A stretch of 64,000 nt of DNA from Planotetraspora kaengkrachanensis (GTDB lineage Bacteria > Actinomycetota > Actinomycetes > Streptosporangiales > Streptosporangiaceae): contig NZ_BONV01000025.1 in the NCBI RefSeq assembly GCF_016862895.1, positions 124,001 to 188,000 of the forward strand, read 5' to 3'. The position numbers and the translations under genes are program-made. Within the stretch, counting starts at the first letter, position 1, and each line of letters begins with the position of its first letter. The notes under the pieces are model-generated. The model worked only from the letters and a program-made list of their open reading frames with translations. It made no database searches and was not told the DNA's origin. Below are positions 24,573 to 32,880 of this stretch, in pieces.

Positions 24573-25673
24573 ATGCGGAGCAAGCTGGGCGGCAGGGTGG
24601 CGGAGGCGGCGGAGATCGCGCTGGCGACCCGGAAACTTGTGACGGCCCTCGACGTTCTGACCGGCCTGCGCTGGCTGCGCGGCCGCGACGTGGACACCTG
24701 GCGGCAGGGACGGGCGGCCGACCTGGAACGGCTGGCGGCCGTCGACGCCTCGCGCATGGCGGAGGCGATCGAGCACCTGCGGGAGTGGGCGGTCGGCGGT
24801 GGCCTGGTCCCCGGCGAGGCCGCCTACATCTCCGCGGGCAGGGACCGGCGGCCGCTGCGCTTCACGGCTTCGGGCAGCGACGAGCTTGAGCGCTCGTTCC
24901 GCGTCCAGTGGGTGTCACCGGAAATGAGCGAGGCGGCCCGCCGTCGTCTCGAGGAACGGCAGAACCGCGCGCCGGACCTGGTGGCCGTCGCGCCGGTCGA
25001 ATCGTGGACCTGCGCCGGCTGCGGGGCGACGACGCGTGTGGACGCGGCGCCCGCCGGCGAGCGGGCGGCGGACCCGGCCGGATTCATGATCACGGAATCG
25101 GACCGGCCGTACTGCCTGACCTGTTCGGACATGGACCACTTGTTCTTCCTCCCCTCGGGCGACGCCGCGCTCAGCCGCCGGGCCAAGAAGGGCAGCGGCC
25201 TGTCGGCCGTCGTCGTCCGGTTCAACCGCCGGCGCAAGCGCTACGAGCGGCTCGGAATCCTGGTCGAGGAGGCGGCGCTCGCGTCGGCCGAGGAGCAGTG
25301 CCTCGCCGACGAGGAGGTGCGGCTCCGCCGCCGCGAGCGCGACCGGGAACGGCGTGTGGGCGAGGACGTGACGTTCCAGGCGGCCATGGCCGCGGAGATC
25401 CTCCGCCTGTTCCCCGGCTGCCCGCCCGATCGCGCGGAGTCCGTGGCCGGCCACGCCGGGCAGCGCGGAAGCGGCAGGGTCGGCAGGACGGCGGCCGCCC
25501 GGGTCCTCGACGAGAACGCGATCACGCTCGCGGTGGTCGCGAGCGTGCGCCACCTGGACACCGACTACGACCGCCTGCTGATGTCCGGCGTCCCCCGGAT
25601 GGAGGCGCGTGACCGGATCCGTTCCCGCGTCGAGGAGGTCCTGACGGACTGGCGGAGCGCTCCGCGGCGCTGA
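24573..25673 (+). CDS. DUF2293 protein with a Cys-rich centre
   Basis: A 366-residue soluble protein, 15 bp after the SEDS gene. The C terminus (AVVASVRHLDTDYDRLLMSG, then R-M-E-A-R-D-R-I and VLTDW) matches DUF2293. The centre contains CAGC (about residue 147) and CLTC (about 186), which could bind one zinc ion, and later a run of charged Arg/Glu residues (DEEVRLRRRERDRERR) that is probably helical. The N-terminal 90 residues suggest a helical domain. The function of the family is unknown to me; the zinc site is an inference. Confidence 0.72.
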   Translation: MRSKLGGRVAEAAEIALATRKLVTALDVLTGLRWLRGRDVDTWRQGRAADLERLAAVDASRMAEAIEHLREWAVGGGLVPGEAAYISAGRDRRPLRFTASGSDELERSFRVQWVSPEMSEAARRRLEERQNRAPDLVAVAPVESWTCAGCGATTRVDAAPAGERAADPAGFMITESDRPYCLTCSDMDHLFFLPSGDAALSRRAKKGSGLSAVVVRFNRRRKRYERLGILVEEAALASAEEQCLADEEVRLRRRERDRERRVGEDVTFQAAMAAEILRLFPGCPPDRAESVAGHAGQRGSGRVGRTAAARVLDENAITLAVVASVRHLDTDYDRLLMSGVPRMEARDRIRSRVEEVLTDWRSAPRR

Positions 25674-25688
25674 CCACCGGATCCGGCG

Positions 25689-25716
25689 GTTCCGATCGGG
25701 CGGGTCGGATCGGAAC
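25689..25716. terminator. Stem-loop between convergent genes
   Basis: GTTCCGATC (25689-25697) pairs with GATCGGAAC (25708-25716). It lies between the DUF2293 gene and the convergent kinase gene and can terminate both. Confidence 0.7.
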
Positions 25717-25723
25717 GGCCGGC

Positions 25724-26614
25724 TCAGCGGACGCGGCCGACCATCCTCGCGTACATCCGGCCGGGACTCGGGACCGACGACTGGTCGAGAAAGCCCGGCA
25801 ACATGGGCAGGTCGACCGCGAAGGGCTGCAGCCGCTGGTAGAGCGTGTAGGCGTCCGGCGGCCGGTCGTCCGGGTGCTTCTCCAGGAGTTCGGCGATCAG
25901 CCGGTCCAGTTCGGCAGGCACGCCCGAAATCCGCGGCGGGCGCTCCTTCACCTGCTTGTCGAACACCGCGTACTCGGTGGGCCCGGTGAACAGCTGCCTT
26001 CCCGTGAGCATCTCGTGCAGGACGCAGCCGAGCGCGTAGAGGTCGCTCTTCGGGTCGGCCACCCCGCGCTCGATCTGCTCCGGCGACATGTACGCCGGAG
26101 TGCCGAGGATCTGGCCGACCCGGGTGAACTGGGCGGAGTCGCCCTCACGAAGCATCGCGAGCCCGAAGTCGAGCACCTTGACGCTGCCGTCCGGGCAGAG
26201 CATGAGGTTGGTCGGCTTGAGGTCGCGGTGGCAGATGGACAGCGCGTGCGCGGCGGTGAGCACCGCACAGGCCTGGGCGGCGATCGCCGCGGCCCAGGGG
26301 ACGGGCAGCGGGCCGTGCTCGCTGACGAGATCGGCGACCGTCACGCCCTCGATGAACTGCATGACCTGGAAGAGCCGCTGCTCGTGGGTCCCGAAGTCGT
26401 AGAGCACCGGGGCGCCCGGGTGGTCGAGCCGCGCGAGGATCCGCGCCTCCCGGATGAAACGCCGCTCCAGTTCGTCGTCGGGCCCGCCGGGCAGGCGGAG
26501 GAACTTGACCGCCACCCTCCGGTCGAGCCGCCGGTCGTGTCCTCCGTAGACGGCTCCCATGCCGCCCTGGCCCAGGGGCAGGTCGTCAAGCTCGTACCGG
26601 TCGCCGATGACCAT
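25724..26614 (-). CDS. Soluble Ser/Thr protein kinase
   Basis: A Hanks-type kinase of 296 residues, started at the ATG at 26614 with GGAGGG 4 nt upstream. All catalytic motifs are present: glycine loop LGQGGMGAVY, Lys37 in VAVK, HRDLKPTN with Asp131, DFG at 149-151, and APE-like MSPEQ. There is no transmembrane helix or sensor domain, unlike PknB-type receptors, so it is cytoplasmic. It follows the DNA methylase gene by 41 bp on the same strand, and a PP2C phosphatase gene lies just beyond on the other strand. The three probably form a functional unit. Confidence 0.92.
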   Translation of the reverse strand: MVIGDRYELDDLPLGQGGMGAVYGGHDRRLDRRVAVKFLRLPGGPDDELERRFIREARILARLDHPGAPVLYDFGTHEQRLFQVMQFIEGVTVADLVSEHGPLPVPWAAAIAAQACAVLTAAHALSICHRDLKPTNLMLCPDGSVKVLDFGLAMLREGDSAQFTRVGQILGTPAYMSPEQIERGVADPKSDLYALGCVLHEMLTGRQLFTGPTEYAVFDKQVKERPPRISGVPAELDRLIAELLEKHPDDRPPDAYTLYQRLQPFAVDLPMLPGFLDQSSVPSPGRMYARMVGRVR

Positions 26615-26655
26615 GCACCCTCCAGTCGGCCTTTCCGGGGGCAAAGCTACACCTT

Positions 26656-28815
26656 TCAACTACCCGGCCGGAGGTGCCCCGCGGCGAGCCCCTCCACCCC
26701 GAGCCGCACGAGCGCCTCCCCCGCCGCGGCCGCCTCCCGCAGGCCGTCCTCCAGGTCGAGGAGCCGCCGGAACGCCTGGCCGTACCGGTTCTGCTCGGCG
26801 AGGGACAGGCGCGGGACCCGCGCCCTCCGCGCGTCGACCCGGCTGGAACCGAGGTGCGGCCGCCCCGCGGTGGCGAACCGGAGGAATCCGGCGAGGAACT
26901 CCGGGTCGATCCGCGTCGGGTCCACCCGCAAGAGGGTGAGCTGAGGCCCCAGCACCGCTCCTCCTCCGCCCATCACCCGGGCCGTGGTCGCCGAGCTCAC
27001 CACGTCGCCCTCCGCGATCGTCACCAGGTCGTCCTCGGGCGCCGCCGTACCCGTGGGCGGGCCGCCGCCGGCCAGGTCGTCGGTGGTGAGCACCGCGAGG
27101 GCGCCCTCCTCCGGGCCCTCGGTGTCCGCCGCCTTCAGGGTCGAGTGGCGCACGGTCACCAGCCCGGCCCTGACCAGCTCGGCCAGCGTCGCGGGCGGCG
27201 AGTCCCATCCCGCCGCGTCGCCGGGCACGTCCAGATCGCCCAGGCCTCCGGCCGCCGCGGCCACCAGCGCCGCGGACGCGTCCCTGAACCGGTCGCGGGC
27301 GGCGGGGAAGCCGCTGGCGTCGCCGGGCGAGGACAGGTGCCGCGCGGGGCTGAGGTCCACCTCGTCGTCGAGGAGCTCGACGATCCCGACCGTACGGCTC
27401 TCGCCCGGCGGCTCGGCCCCGGCCGATTGGGCCGCCCAGGCGGCCTCCACGGCCGTCAGGTCGTCGCCCGCCGCCGCCAGCAGCACGGTCGCGGGCTGCC
27501 GCTCTCCGGGCCGGGGACGACGGAGCAACCACAGGTCGGGGCCGCCCGCGCCCAGGGAGAAGACGGCGCGCACGGCGCCGGCGCGCAGCATGTTGGCCCG
27601 GATGCGCCTGCCCGACCGGCGGCTCGCGGCGGCCGCGGGCATCAGGACGGCCACCAGGCCGCCCGGCCGGACATGGGCGAGGCAGTGCTGCACCCAGGCA
27701 AGCTCGGACTCACCGCGCGGCGGCATGCCGTAGGTCCAGCGGGGATCGCCGACCAGGTCCTCGTGTCCCCACGCCCGCTCGTTGAACGGCGGATCGCAGA
27801 CGACGGCGTCGGCGAGGGCTCCGGGGAAGCCGTCATCCCTGAGGGAGTCCCCCGCGACGACCCGCGCGTGCTCCCCGCGCAGCAGCAGCCGCAGCGTGGC
27901 GAGCAGGGCGACCGTCTCCCCCGCGTCCTGGCCCAGAAGCTCTGAGGTGCGACGGGGCCCCCGGGGCTCGTGAGTCTCGTGCACGGCTTCGCCCGGTGAC
28001 ATGGCGCCGGGGCCGGGCAGCGTGGGATCCTGGCTCCGCGGCCGGGCTTCCTGGCCGGGCAGGGAGGGGTTCCCCGGCGCGACAGGCTCGTCCACCGGCT
28101 CACCGCCGGGCGGCGCGGTGTCGCTCTTTCCCCGCCGTGCCTCCTTGACCGCGAGGAGAATGGTGCCCATGCCGCAGGCCGGGTCGAGTACCGATCCCCC
28201 CTCGGAGCAGGCCAGCCGGGCCATCAGCTCCGCCACGTCCGTCCGCGTGACCGAGAGCCGGCGGCTGTGCGCCTCCACGTAACGCTCGCAGAGCAGCTCG
28301 AACGCCCCGGCGGGCCCTCGTTCGGCGGCCAGTTCGGCGAGCGGGCCGAGCAGCCCGGCGTCCGGCGCCCAGATCCCCGGGAAATTCTCCGTCCGGCCGT
28401 CCCCGTGGCCCGGCGCCGCGGGCCTGACCGGCAGGTCGGGGGTCGCGGCGGCCACGGCCTCCGCCGGCCGCCTGGCCAGGTCCGAGCCTTCGGCCAGCCG
28501 GCGCGCACCGTCCGGCTCCCTGAGCGTGTAGAGCAGGAACGCCCCCGCCTGGCCGAGCAGGTCTCCCAGGTGCAGGTCGTCGGCCGACGACCTGAGCCGC
28601 TGCCATACCCTGTCGACGACGGACACCTCGAACGTCTTGCCGTTCCGCCTGAGCCAGGCCTCGACCTCGGGCAGGGAGAACAGCGGGCTGGAGGTCGTCC
28701 CGCCGACGGGCTCGGGGAAGTCGTCGTAACGGCGGCGCCAGTTGCTCACCGCGGCCCGTCCGACGTCGGCCATCCGTGCGATGTCACCCGCGTTAACCGT
28801 CGCATCGAGGCTCAT
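26656..28815 (-). CDS. N6-adenine DNA methylase with N-terminal HTH and C-terminal specificity-like domain
   Basis: A 719-residue protein from the ATG at 28815. Residues about 1-60 form a helix-turn-helix (DIARMADVGRAAVSNWRRRY). The methylase core has motif I DPACGMG (211-217) and motif IV DPPF (341-344), as in HsdM-type gamma-class enzymes. A low-complexity insert of about 60 residues (229-290) separates motif I from motif II. The last 170 residues resemble a type I specificity (HsdS-like) half (PEFLAGFLRF, SSRVDARRARVPRLSLAEQ). No restriction endonuclease gene is next to it, so it may be an orphan or regulatory methylase. The promoter is shared with the divergent PP2C gene in a 56-bp AT-rich gap. 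Confidence 0.85.
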   Translation of the reverse strand: MSLDATVNAGDIARMADVGRAAVSNWRRRYDDFPEPVGGTTSSPLFSLPEVEAWLRRNGKTFEVSVVDRVWQRLRSSADDLHLGDLLGQAGAFLLYTLREPDGARRLAEGSDLARRPAEAVAAATPDLPVRPAAPGHGDGRTENFPGIWAPDAGLLGPLAELAAERGPAGAFELLCERYVEAHSRRLSVTRTDVAELMARLACSEGGSVLDPACGMGTILLAVKEARRGKSDTAPPGGEPVDEPVAPGNPSLPGQEARPRSQDPTLPGPGAMSPGEAVHETHEPRGPRRTSELLGQDAGETVALLATLRLLLRGEHARVVAGDSLRDDGFPGALADAVVCDPPFNERAWGHEDLVGDPRWTYGMPPRGESELAWVQHCLAHVRPGGLVAVLMPAAAASRRSGRRIRANMLRAGAVRAVFSLGAGGPDLWLLRRPRPGERQPATVLLAAAGDDLTAVEAAWAAQSAGAEPPGESRTVGIVELLDDEVDLSPARHLSSPGDASGFPAARDRFRDASAALVAAAAGGLGDLDVPGDAAGWDSPPATLAELVRAGLVTVRHSTLKAADTEGPEEGALAVLTTDDLAGGGPPTGTAAPEDDLVTIAEGDVVSSATTARVMGGGGAVLGPQLTLLRVDPTRIDPEFLAGFLRFATAGRPHLGSSRVDARRARVPRLSLAEQNRYGQAFRRLLDLEDGLREAAAAGEALVRLGVEGLAAGHLRPGS

Positions 28816-28871
28816 GCGGCCCAGAATATCTACGCTTGTGAAGTGATTCAACCAATGATTTACTCGAAACC

Positions 28872-29678
28872 ATGACGCACAACCGCATTCGGTTTGCCGC
28901 TGGATCGGACATCGGGCGGTCCAGGACCAAGAACGAGGACTCGGTGTACGCGAGCGAGCACCTGCTCGCCATAGCCGACGGCATGGGCGGCCACGGCCAC
29001 GGGGACGTCGCCAGCGCCGCGGCGATCGAGGCGCTGTCCGCCGTCGACGACGGCACGCCGCCCGGGGATCTCATCACCACGCTGGAGGGCGGCGTGCGTG
29101 AGGCGGCCCGCAGGCTCAGCGAGCTGGCCGAGCACGATCCCACTCTGGAGCGGATGGGGACCACGATCACCGCGATGTTGTGGGACGGCGAGAGCCGGTT
29201 CGCCGTCGCGCACGTCGGGGACTCCCGGGCGTACATGTTGCGGGACGGCGGGCTGTACCAGATCACCCGCGACCACACCTTGGTGCAGTCGCTGGTCGAC
29301 GACGGCCACATGAGTCCCGATCAGGCCGCCAAGCACCCGAACCGGTCACTGCTGCTGCGGGCGCTGGAGACGAGCGGCCTGGCCGATCCCGACCTGTCCC
29401 TGCGCGACGCGCATCCGGGAGACCGGTACCTGCTCTGCTCGGACGGGTTGACCGCCGTGCTGGAGCCGGAGACTCTTCACCAGGTGCTGACCGCGGTCGA
29501 CGAGCCCGCCGAGGCCGTCCGCCGCCTGATCGAGCTCGCCAACGAGGGCGGCGGGCCCGACAACATCACCTGCATCGTCGCCGACATCGCGTTCGACACG
29601 GCCCACGAAACGGCCCACGAAACGGCATTCGACGCGGCCCACGACAACCAGAACGGCGACGACTCTCAGCCCTCGTGA
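28872..29678 (+). CDS. PP2C-family Ser/Thr phosphatase
   Basis: A 268-residue PPM/PP2C phosphatase that removes phosphate from Ser/Thr residues. The metal-binding motifs are intact: SDIGRSRTKNEDS, IADGMGGHG, HVGDSRAY, CSDGLT and GGPDNIT. There is no membrane helix. The gene is divergent from the methylase-kinase pair, with starts 56 bp apart, so this phosphatase is the likely opponent of the kinase at 25724-26614. The C terminus carries four 12-bp repeat units (TAHE TAHE TAFD AAHD) and an acidic tail. Confidence 0.92.
   Translation: MTHNRIRFAAGSDIGRSRTKNEDSVYASEHLLAIADGMGGHGHGDVASAAAIEALSAVDDGTPPGDLITTLEGGVREAARRLSELAEHDPTLERMGTTITAMLWDGESRFAVAHVGDSRAYMLRDGGLYQITRDHTLVQSLVDDGHMSPDQAAKHPNRSLLLRALETSGLADPDLSLRDAHPGDRYLLCSDGLTAVLEPETLHQVLTAVDEPAEAVRRLIELANEGGGPDNITCIVADIAFDTAHETAHETAFDAAHDNQNGDDSQPS
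29598..29645 (+). repeat. 12-bp in-frame tandem repeat in the PP2C gene
   Basis: Two exact ACGGCCCACGAA units (29598-29609, 29610-29621) are followed by two diverged ones. They encode TAHE, TAHE, TAFD and AAHD in the C-terminal tail. Confidence 0.85.
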
Positions 29679-29689
29679 CGATCCCGCGC

Positions 29690-29719
29690 CGTACGGCCGG
29701 CCCCCTGTGCGGCCGTACG
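29690..29719 (+). terminator. Stem-loop after the PP2C gene
   Basis: CGTACGGCCG (29690-29699) pairs exactly with CGGCCGTACG (29710-29719), 11 bp after the stop codon. The following 29720-29865 holds an AT-rich promoter stretch for the next gene. Confidence 0.75.
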
Positions 29720-29865
29720 AGCGAGTCGCGCCCCTGTGACCACGGTGCCGTCTTTGCTTCAGTTTTGTCGATGGCCCGTTACTTTCAGTAATCAGTGCGG
29801 AATATCACCGCATTGAGGGGATCTCGCCGAATCGGGGCTCGATCACCGGGCGAAGGGATGTGGGC

Positions 29866-30270
29866 ATGCTCGGCACCTGGGCGTCAGAGAGGAAGACCAC
29901 GCGGTCGGGCTGGCTGGACTTCGCCGCCGTCCTGACCGTACTGGTGGGCGTCTACAACGTGATCGAGGGCCTGACGGCGCTGGTCCGGCCCGAGTACTTC
30001 CTGGTGACGACAGAGAAGATCCTGGTCTTCGACTTCACGGCATGGGGATGGATCATCCTGCTCCTGGGCCTCGTCCAGGTGGCCGTGGGCCTGGGCATCG
30101 CCGTCGGCCGGATGTGGGCGAGAGCCGCCGGGATCGCCCTCGCGTTCCTCATCGCCATCGTGCACCTGGCATTCCTGTCGGCCTACCCCATGTGGTCGAT
30201 CGTCTCCATCGCGCTGTGCGTGCTCGTCATCTACGGCCTGATCGTGGCCCCCAGGAACGCCACAGGCTGA
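29866..30270 (+). CDS. DUF7144 four-helix membrane protein
   Basis: A membrane protein of about 134 residues with four predicted transmembrane helices. The pattern GWLDFAAVLTVLVGVYNVIEG, W-G-W-I-I-L-L-L-G, then ARAAGIALAF and PMWSI is what I recall of DUF7144. I use the ATG at 29866, placed well after GAAGGGA; a GTG at 29860 is also in frame. It is convergent with the CGNR-type gene, 23 bp away. The function of the family is unknown. Confidence 0.8.
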   Translation: MLGTWASERKTTRSGWLDFAAVLTVLVGVYNVIEGLTALVRPEYFLVTTEKILVFDFTAWGWIILLLGLVQVAVGLGIAVGRMWARAAGIALAFLIAIVHLAFLSAYPMWSIVSIALCVLVIYGLIVAPRNATG

Positions 30271-30293
30271 CAGCGCACCCCGGCCCGCACCGC

Positions 30294-30863
30294 TCAGGCG
30301 TTGCGGGCGCGGAAGGCCGCGGTCTTGACACGGTTCTGGCAGGCGGTCGAGCAGAACCTGCGCGTCCCGTTCCGTGAGGTGTCGACGTAGACGCGGTCGC
30401 AGTGCGGCGCCGTGCAGACGCCGAGCCTGTCGTACAGTTCGCCGCCGAGGACGACGGCGAGCGCCGTCGCGCAACTCGCCGCCCAGTCGCCCGCCCGGGT
30501 CCCGCCGGCGCCGTGGAAGTGCAGATGCCAGGGCTCGCCATCGTGGCGGTCGAGGTGCGGGCGGGCGTCCGTCTCCTTCAGCAGCTGGTTGACCTGCGAC
30601 GCGGCCGCGTCGGCGTCGCCGCGAGCCACGGCCTCGAAGACCACACGCAGCCTCGCCGCCACGCCGGCGAGCTCGTCCGCCTCGCCGGGGGTCGCCTCGG
30701 CGTAACGCCGCCCGCCGGCCCGGAGGCCCTCCGTGGCGGCGGCCGCCCGCTCGTCCACACCGGGGGCCGGATACGGCCGGCCACGCATCTCGCCGGGGGT
30801 CAGCGCGTTGACCAGCCCGACGGTGACGGCCACCACTCCATCTGTGTGACTGTTGAAGTTCAC
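30294..30863 (-). CDS. CGNR-type zinc-finger regulator
   Basis: A 189-residue protein of the ABATE/CGNR family. The N-terminal ABATE-like region (about 1-130) is followed by a C-terminal zinc finger of the pattern C-x4-C then C-x3-C (CTAPHC and RRFCSTAC), with CQNR in place of CGNR. The family is treated as transcriptional regulators, with the finger binding DNA. I place the start at the GTG at 30863; no convincing ribosome-binding site is present and a TTG five codons upstream is possible. It is divergent from the methyltransferase gene. Confidence 0.8.
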   Translation of the reverse strand: MNFNSHTDGVVAVTVGLVNALTPGEMRGRPYPAPGVDERAAAATEGLRAGGRRYAEATPGEADELAGVAARLRVVFEAVARGDADAAASQVNQLLKETDARPHLDRHDGEPWHLHFHGAGGTRAGDWAASCATALAVVLGGELYDRLGVCTAPHCDRVYVDTSRNGTRRFCSTACQNRVKTAAFRARNA

Positions 30864-30935
30864 TTGACCAGTTACCAATTCTCCGTCTAAGTTGTGACTG
30901 CCAAAAGCATATAAGACAGTTACAAGGAGAACGGC

Positions 30936-31709
30936 ATGCCGACCTTCGACGTGGCACGTGAGTGGATCGACCGCTGGGACCGCCAGCAGGAGGGTTACCT
31001 TCCCGACCGGGAGGAGAGGTTCACCGCGCTGATCGACGCGGTCGAGGTGGGGGCCGGGCGGCCCGACCCGCTGGTGATCGACCTCGGCTGCGGCCCCGGC
31101 TCCCTGTCGGCCCGGCTGCTCCACCGCCTTCCCCGTGCCACCGTCGTCGCCGTGGACACCGACCCGCTGCTGCTCTCGCTCGGCCGGGCACGGTACGGCG
31201 ACGTCGCCGGGTTGCGTTTCGCCGACCTCGACCTGCGGACGCCGGGATGGTCGGCGGGCCTCGGGCTCGACCGCCCCGCGGACGCCGCCGTGAGCACGAC
31301 GGCGCTGCACTGGCTGCCGGAACACCACCTGCGCGCGGCGTACAGGGAACTCGGCGGCGTCCTGCGGCCCGGCGGCCTGTTCCTCAACGGCGACCACCTC
31401 GGCGTCGGCGACACTACGCCCGGCATCGGCGGGCTCGAGGTCGCGGTGCACCGGATGGAGGAGCGGCGGCGCTTCGCGGAGGGACGCCCGGAGGACTGGC
31501 GGCAGTGGTGGGACGCGATCGCCGCCGATCCCGCGCTGGCGGACGTCAACGCCGTCCGCGACAGCCGCACCTCCGCGTCGAACCACGACGGGACGGAGAC
31601 GGGGCACCTGTCCACCCACGTGAACGCGCTGCGGGACGCGGGCTTCGGCGAGATCGGCACATTGTGGCAGCGCGGCGACGACCGCCTGCTGTGCGCGATC
31701 CGGTCCTGA
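30936..31709 (+). CDS. Class I SAM-dependent methyltransferase
   Basis: A 257-residue methyltransferase with motif I VIDLGCGPGSLSARLL (about residues 48-63), the acidic end of the second strand (VAVDTD) and a post-II segment with LHWLPEHHLRAAYREL. Small-molecule C-, N- or O-methyltransferases look like this; the substrate cannot be read. AAGGAGA stands 6 nt upstream of the ATG. The gene is divergent from the CGNR-type regulator, which may control it. Confidence 0.83.
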   Translation: MPTFDVAREWIDRWDRQQEGYLPDREERFTALIDAVEVGAGRPDPLVIDLGCGPGSLSARLLHRLPRATVVAVDTDPLLLSLGRARYGDVAGLRFADLDLRTPGWSAGLGLDRPADAAVSTTALHWLPEHHLRAAYRELGGVLRPGGLFLNGDHLGVGDTTPGIGGLEVAVHRMEERRRFAEGRPEDWRQWWDAIAADPALADVNAVRDSRTSASNHDGTETGHLSTHVNALRDAGFGEIGTLWQRGDDRLLCAIRS

Positions 31710-31756
31710 CCCGTTCCCGGCCGTTTGCGGCCGGGCACCGAGGGGAGACGGCAGCT

Positions 31757-32869
31757 ATGACTGCGGTGGTCCTCACGGTCAACGCGGGCTCCTCGAGCCT
31801 GCGCCTGCATCTGATCCGCGACGGCCGGGTCCTGCGCGTCGAACACAGCGAGCACAGCCCCGACCCCGCACAGGCGGAGCGCACGATCACGGAGTTCCTC
31901 GGCCGCACGGACGATCACGAAGGCGGCTGGGTGACCGTGGGGGTCGTCGGGCACCGGCTCGTGCACGGCGGCGACGCCGTGGTCGCCCCGACCGTCGTCG
32001 ACGACGGCGTGCTGCGGGCGGTGCGCGGCTTCGCCGACCTGGCGCCGTTGCACGTGCCGCCCGCGCTGGCCCTTGTCGACGCGGCCAGGCGCGCGCTCCC
32101 GTCGGTGCCGCACGTGTTGTGCCCGGACACGGCGTTCCACGCGAACCTTCCTGTCGCGGCGGCGACGTACCCCCTCCCCGCCGAGTGGCGCCGGCGGTAC
32201 GGCCTGCGCAGGTTCGGCTTCCACGGGCTCTCCTACGCCCACGCCACCAGGAGGGCGGCCGACCTGCTCGGCCGTCCGGCCGGGGAACTGCACCTGGTGG
32301 CCGCCCATCTCGGCGGAGGGTCGTCGGTGTGCGCGGTCCGGGAGGGACGCAGTGTGGACACCTCCATGGGCTTCACGCCGCTGGAGGGCGTCCCGATGAG
32401 CAAACGGTCGGGCAGCGTCGACCCGGGCATGCTGCTGTGGCTTCTGTCGGACTCGCGGCTTTCGCTCGACGAGCTCAGCGACGGGCTGGAGCACGCGTCC
32501 GGGTTGCTCGGACTGTCCGACGGGCTCTCGGGTGACACCCGCGAACTGGTCGCCTCCCCCGAGCCGGCCGCCGCGCTGGCGCTGGAGGTGTTCGCCCACC
32601 GGGTGGCACGGGAGATCGCCGCAGCCGCGACCGGCCTGGACCGGCTCGACGCCCTGGTCTTCACCGGTGAGATCGGCTGGGACCAGCCCGAGGTGCGCGA
32701 CGACGTGTGCCGCAGGCTGGCGCTGCTCGGGCTCGAGCCTCCGGTCCGCGGGAACCTCGAGGCCGACGGGTTCGTCAGCGCGCCGGGCGCACGTGTGCCC
32801 GTCGTGGTGGTGGAGACCCGCGAGGAACTGCAGGTCGCACGGGAGGCCCTGGCCGCCGTCAACTCGTAG
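31757..32869 (+). CDS. ackA: Acetate kinase
   Basis: A 370-residue acetate/propionate kinase of the ASKHA fold, which interconverts acetate plus ATP with acetyl phosphate. It has VNAGSSSLR at the N terminus, VGHRLVHGG, CPDTAFH with the catalytic Asp, HLGGGSSVCAV and FTGEIG. It starts at the ATG at 31757 with GGGGAG upstream. It is a little shorter than typical AckA (about 400 residues) and reads RSGSVDPG where RSGDLDPG is usual. No phosphotransacetylase gene is next to it, so it may work alone or with xylulose-5-phosphate phosphoketolase encoded elsewhere. Confidence 0.88.
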   Translation: MTAVVLTVNAGSSSLRLHLIRDGRVLRVEHSEHSPDPAQAERTITEFLGRTDDHEGGWVTVGVVGHRLVHGGDAVVAPTVVDDGVLRAVRGFADLAPLHVPPALALVDAARRALPSVPHVLCPDTAFHANLPVAAATYPLPAEWRRRYGLRRFGFHGLSYAHATRRAADLLGRPAGELHLVAAHLGGGSSVCAVREGRSVDTSMGFTPLEGVPMSKRSGSVDPGMLLWLLSDSRLSLDELSDGLEHASGLLGLSDGLSGDTRELVASPEPAAALALEVFAHRVAREIAAAATGLDRLDALVFTGEIGWDQPEVRDDVCRRLALLGLEPPVRGNLEADGFVSAPGARVPVVVVETREELQVAREALAAVNS

Positions 32870-32880
32870 AATCCGCAGAC

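Noticed and set aside
25724-29678. Classification of the kinase/methylase/PP2C block as a complete Pgl or BREX system
   Set aside because: PglY-type ATPase, PglZ-type alkaline phosphatase fold, BrxA/B/C/L and any nuclease are absent; only a loose analogy remains.
30962-31756. Long N-terminal extension of acetate kinase
   Set aside because: This stretch is the methyltransferase gene in another frame. The ATG at 31757 has a ribosome-binding site and starts the AckA fold exactly.
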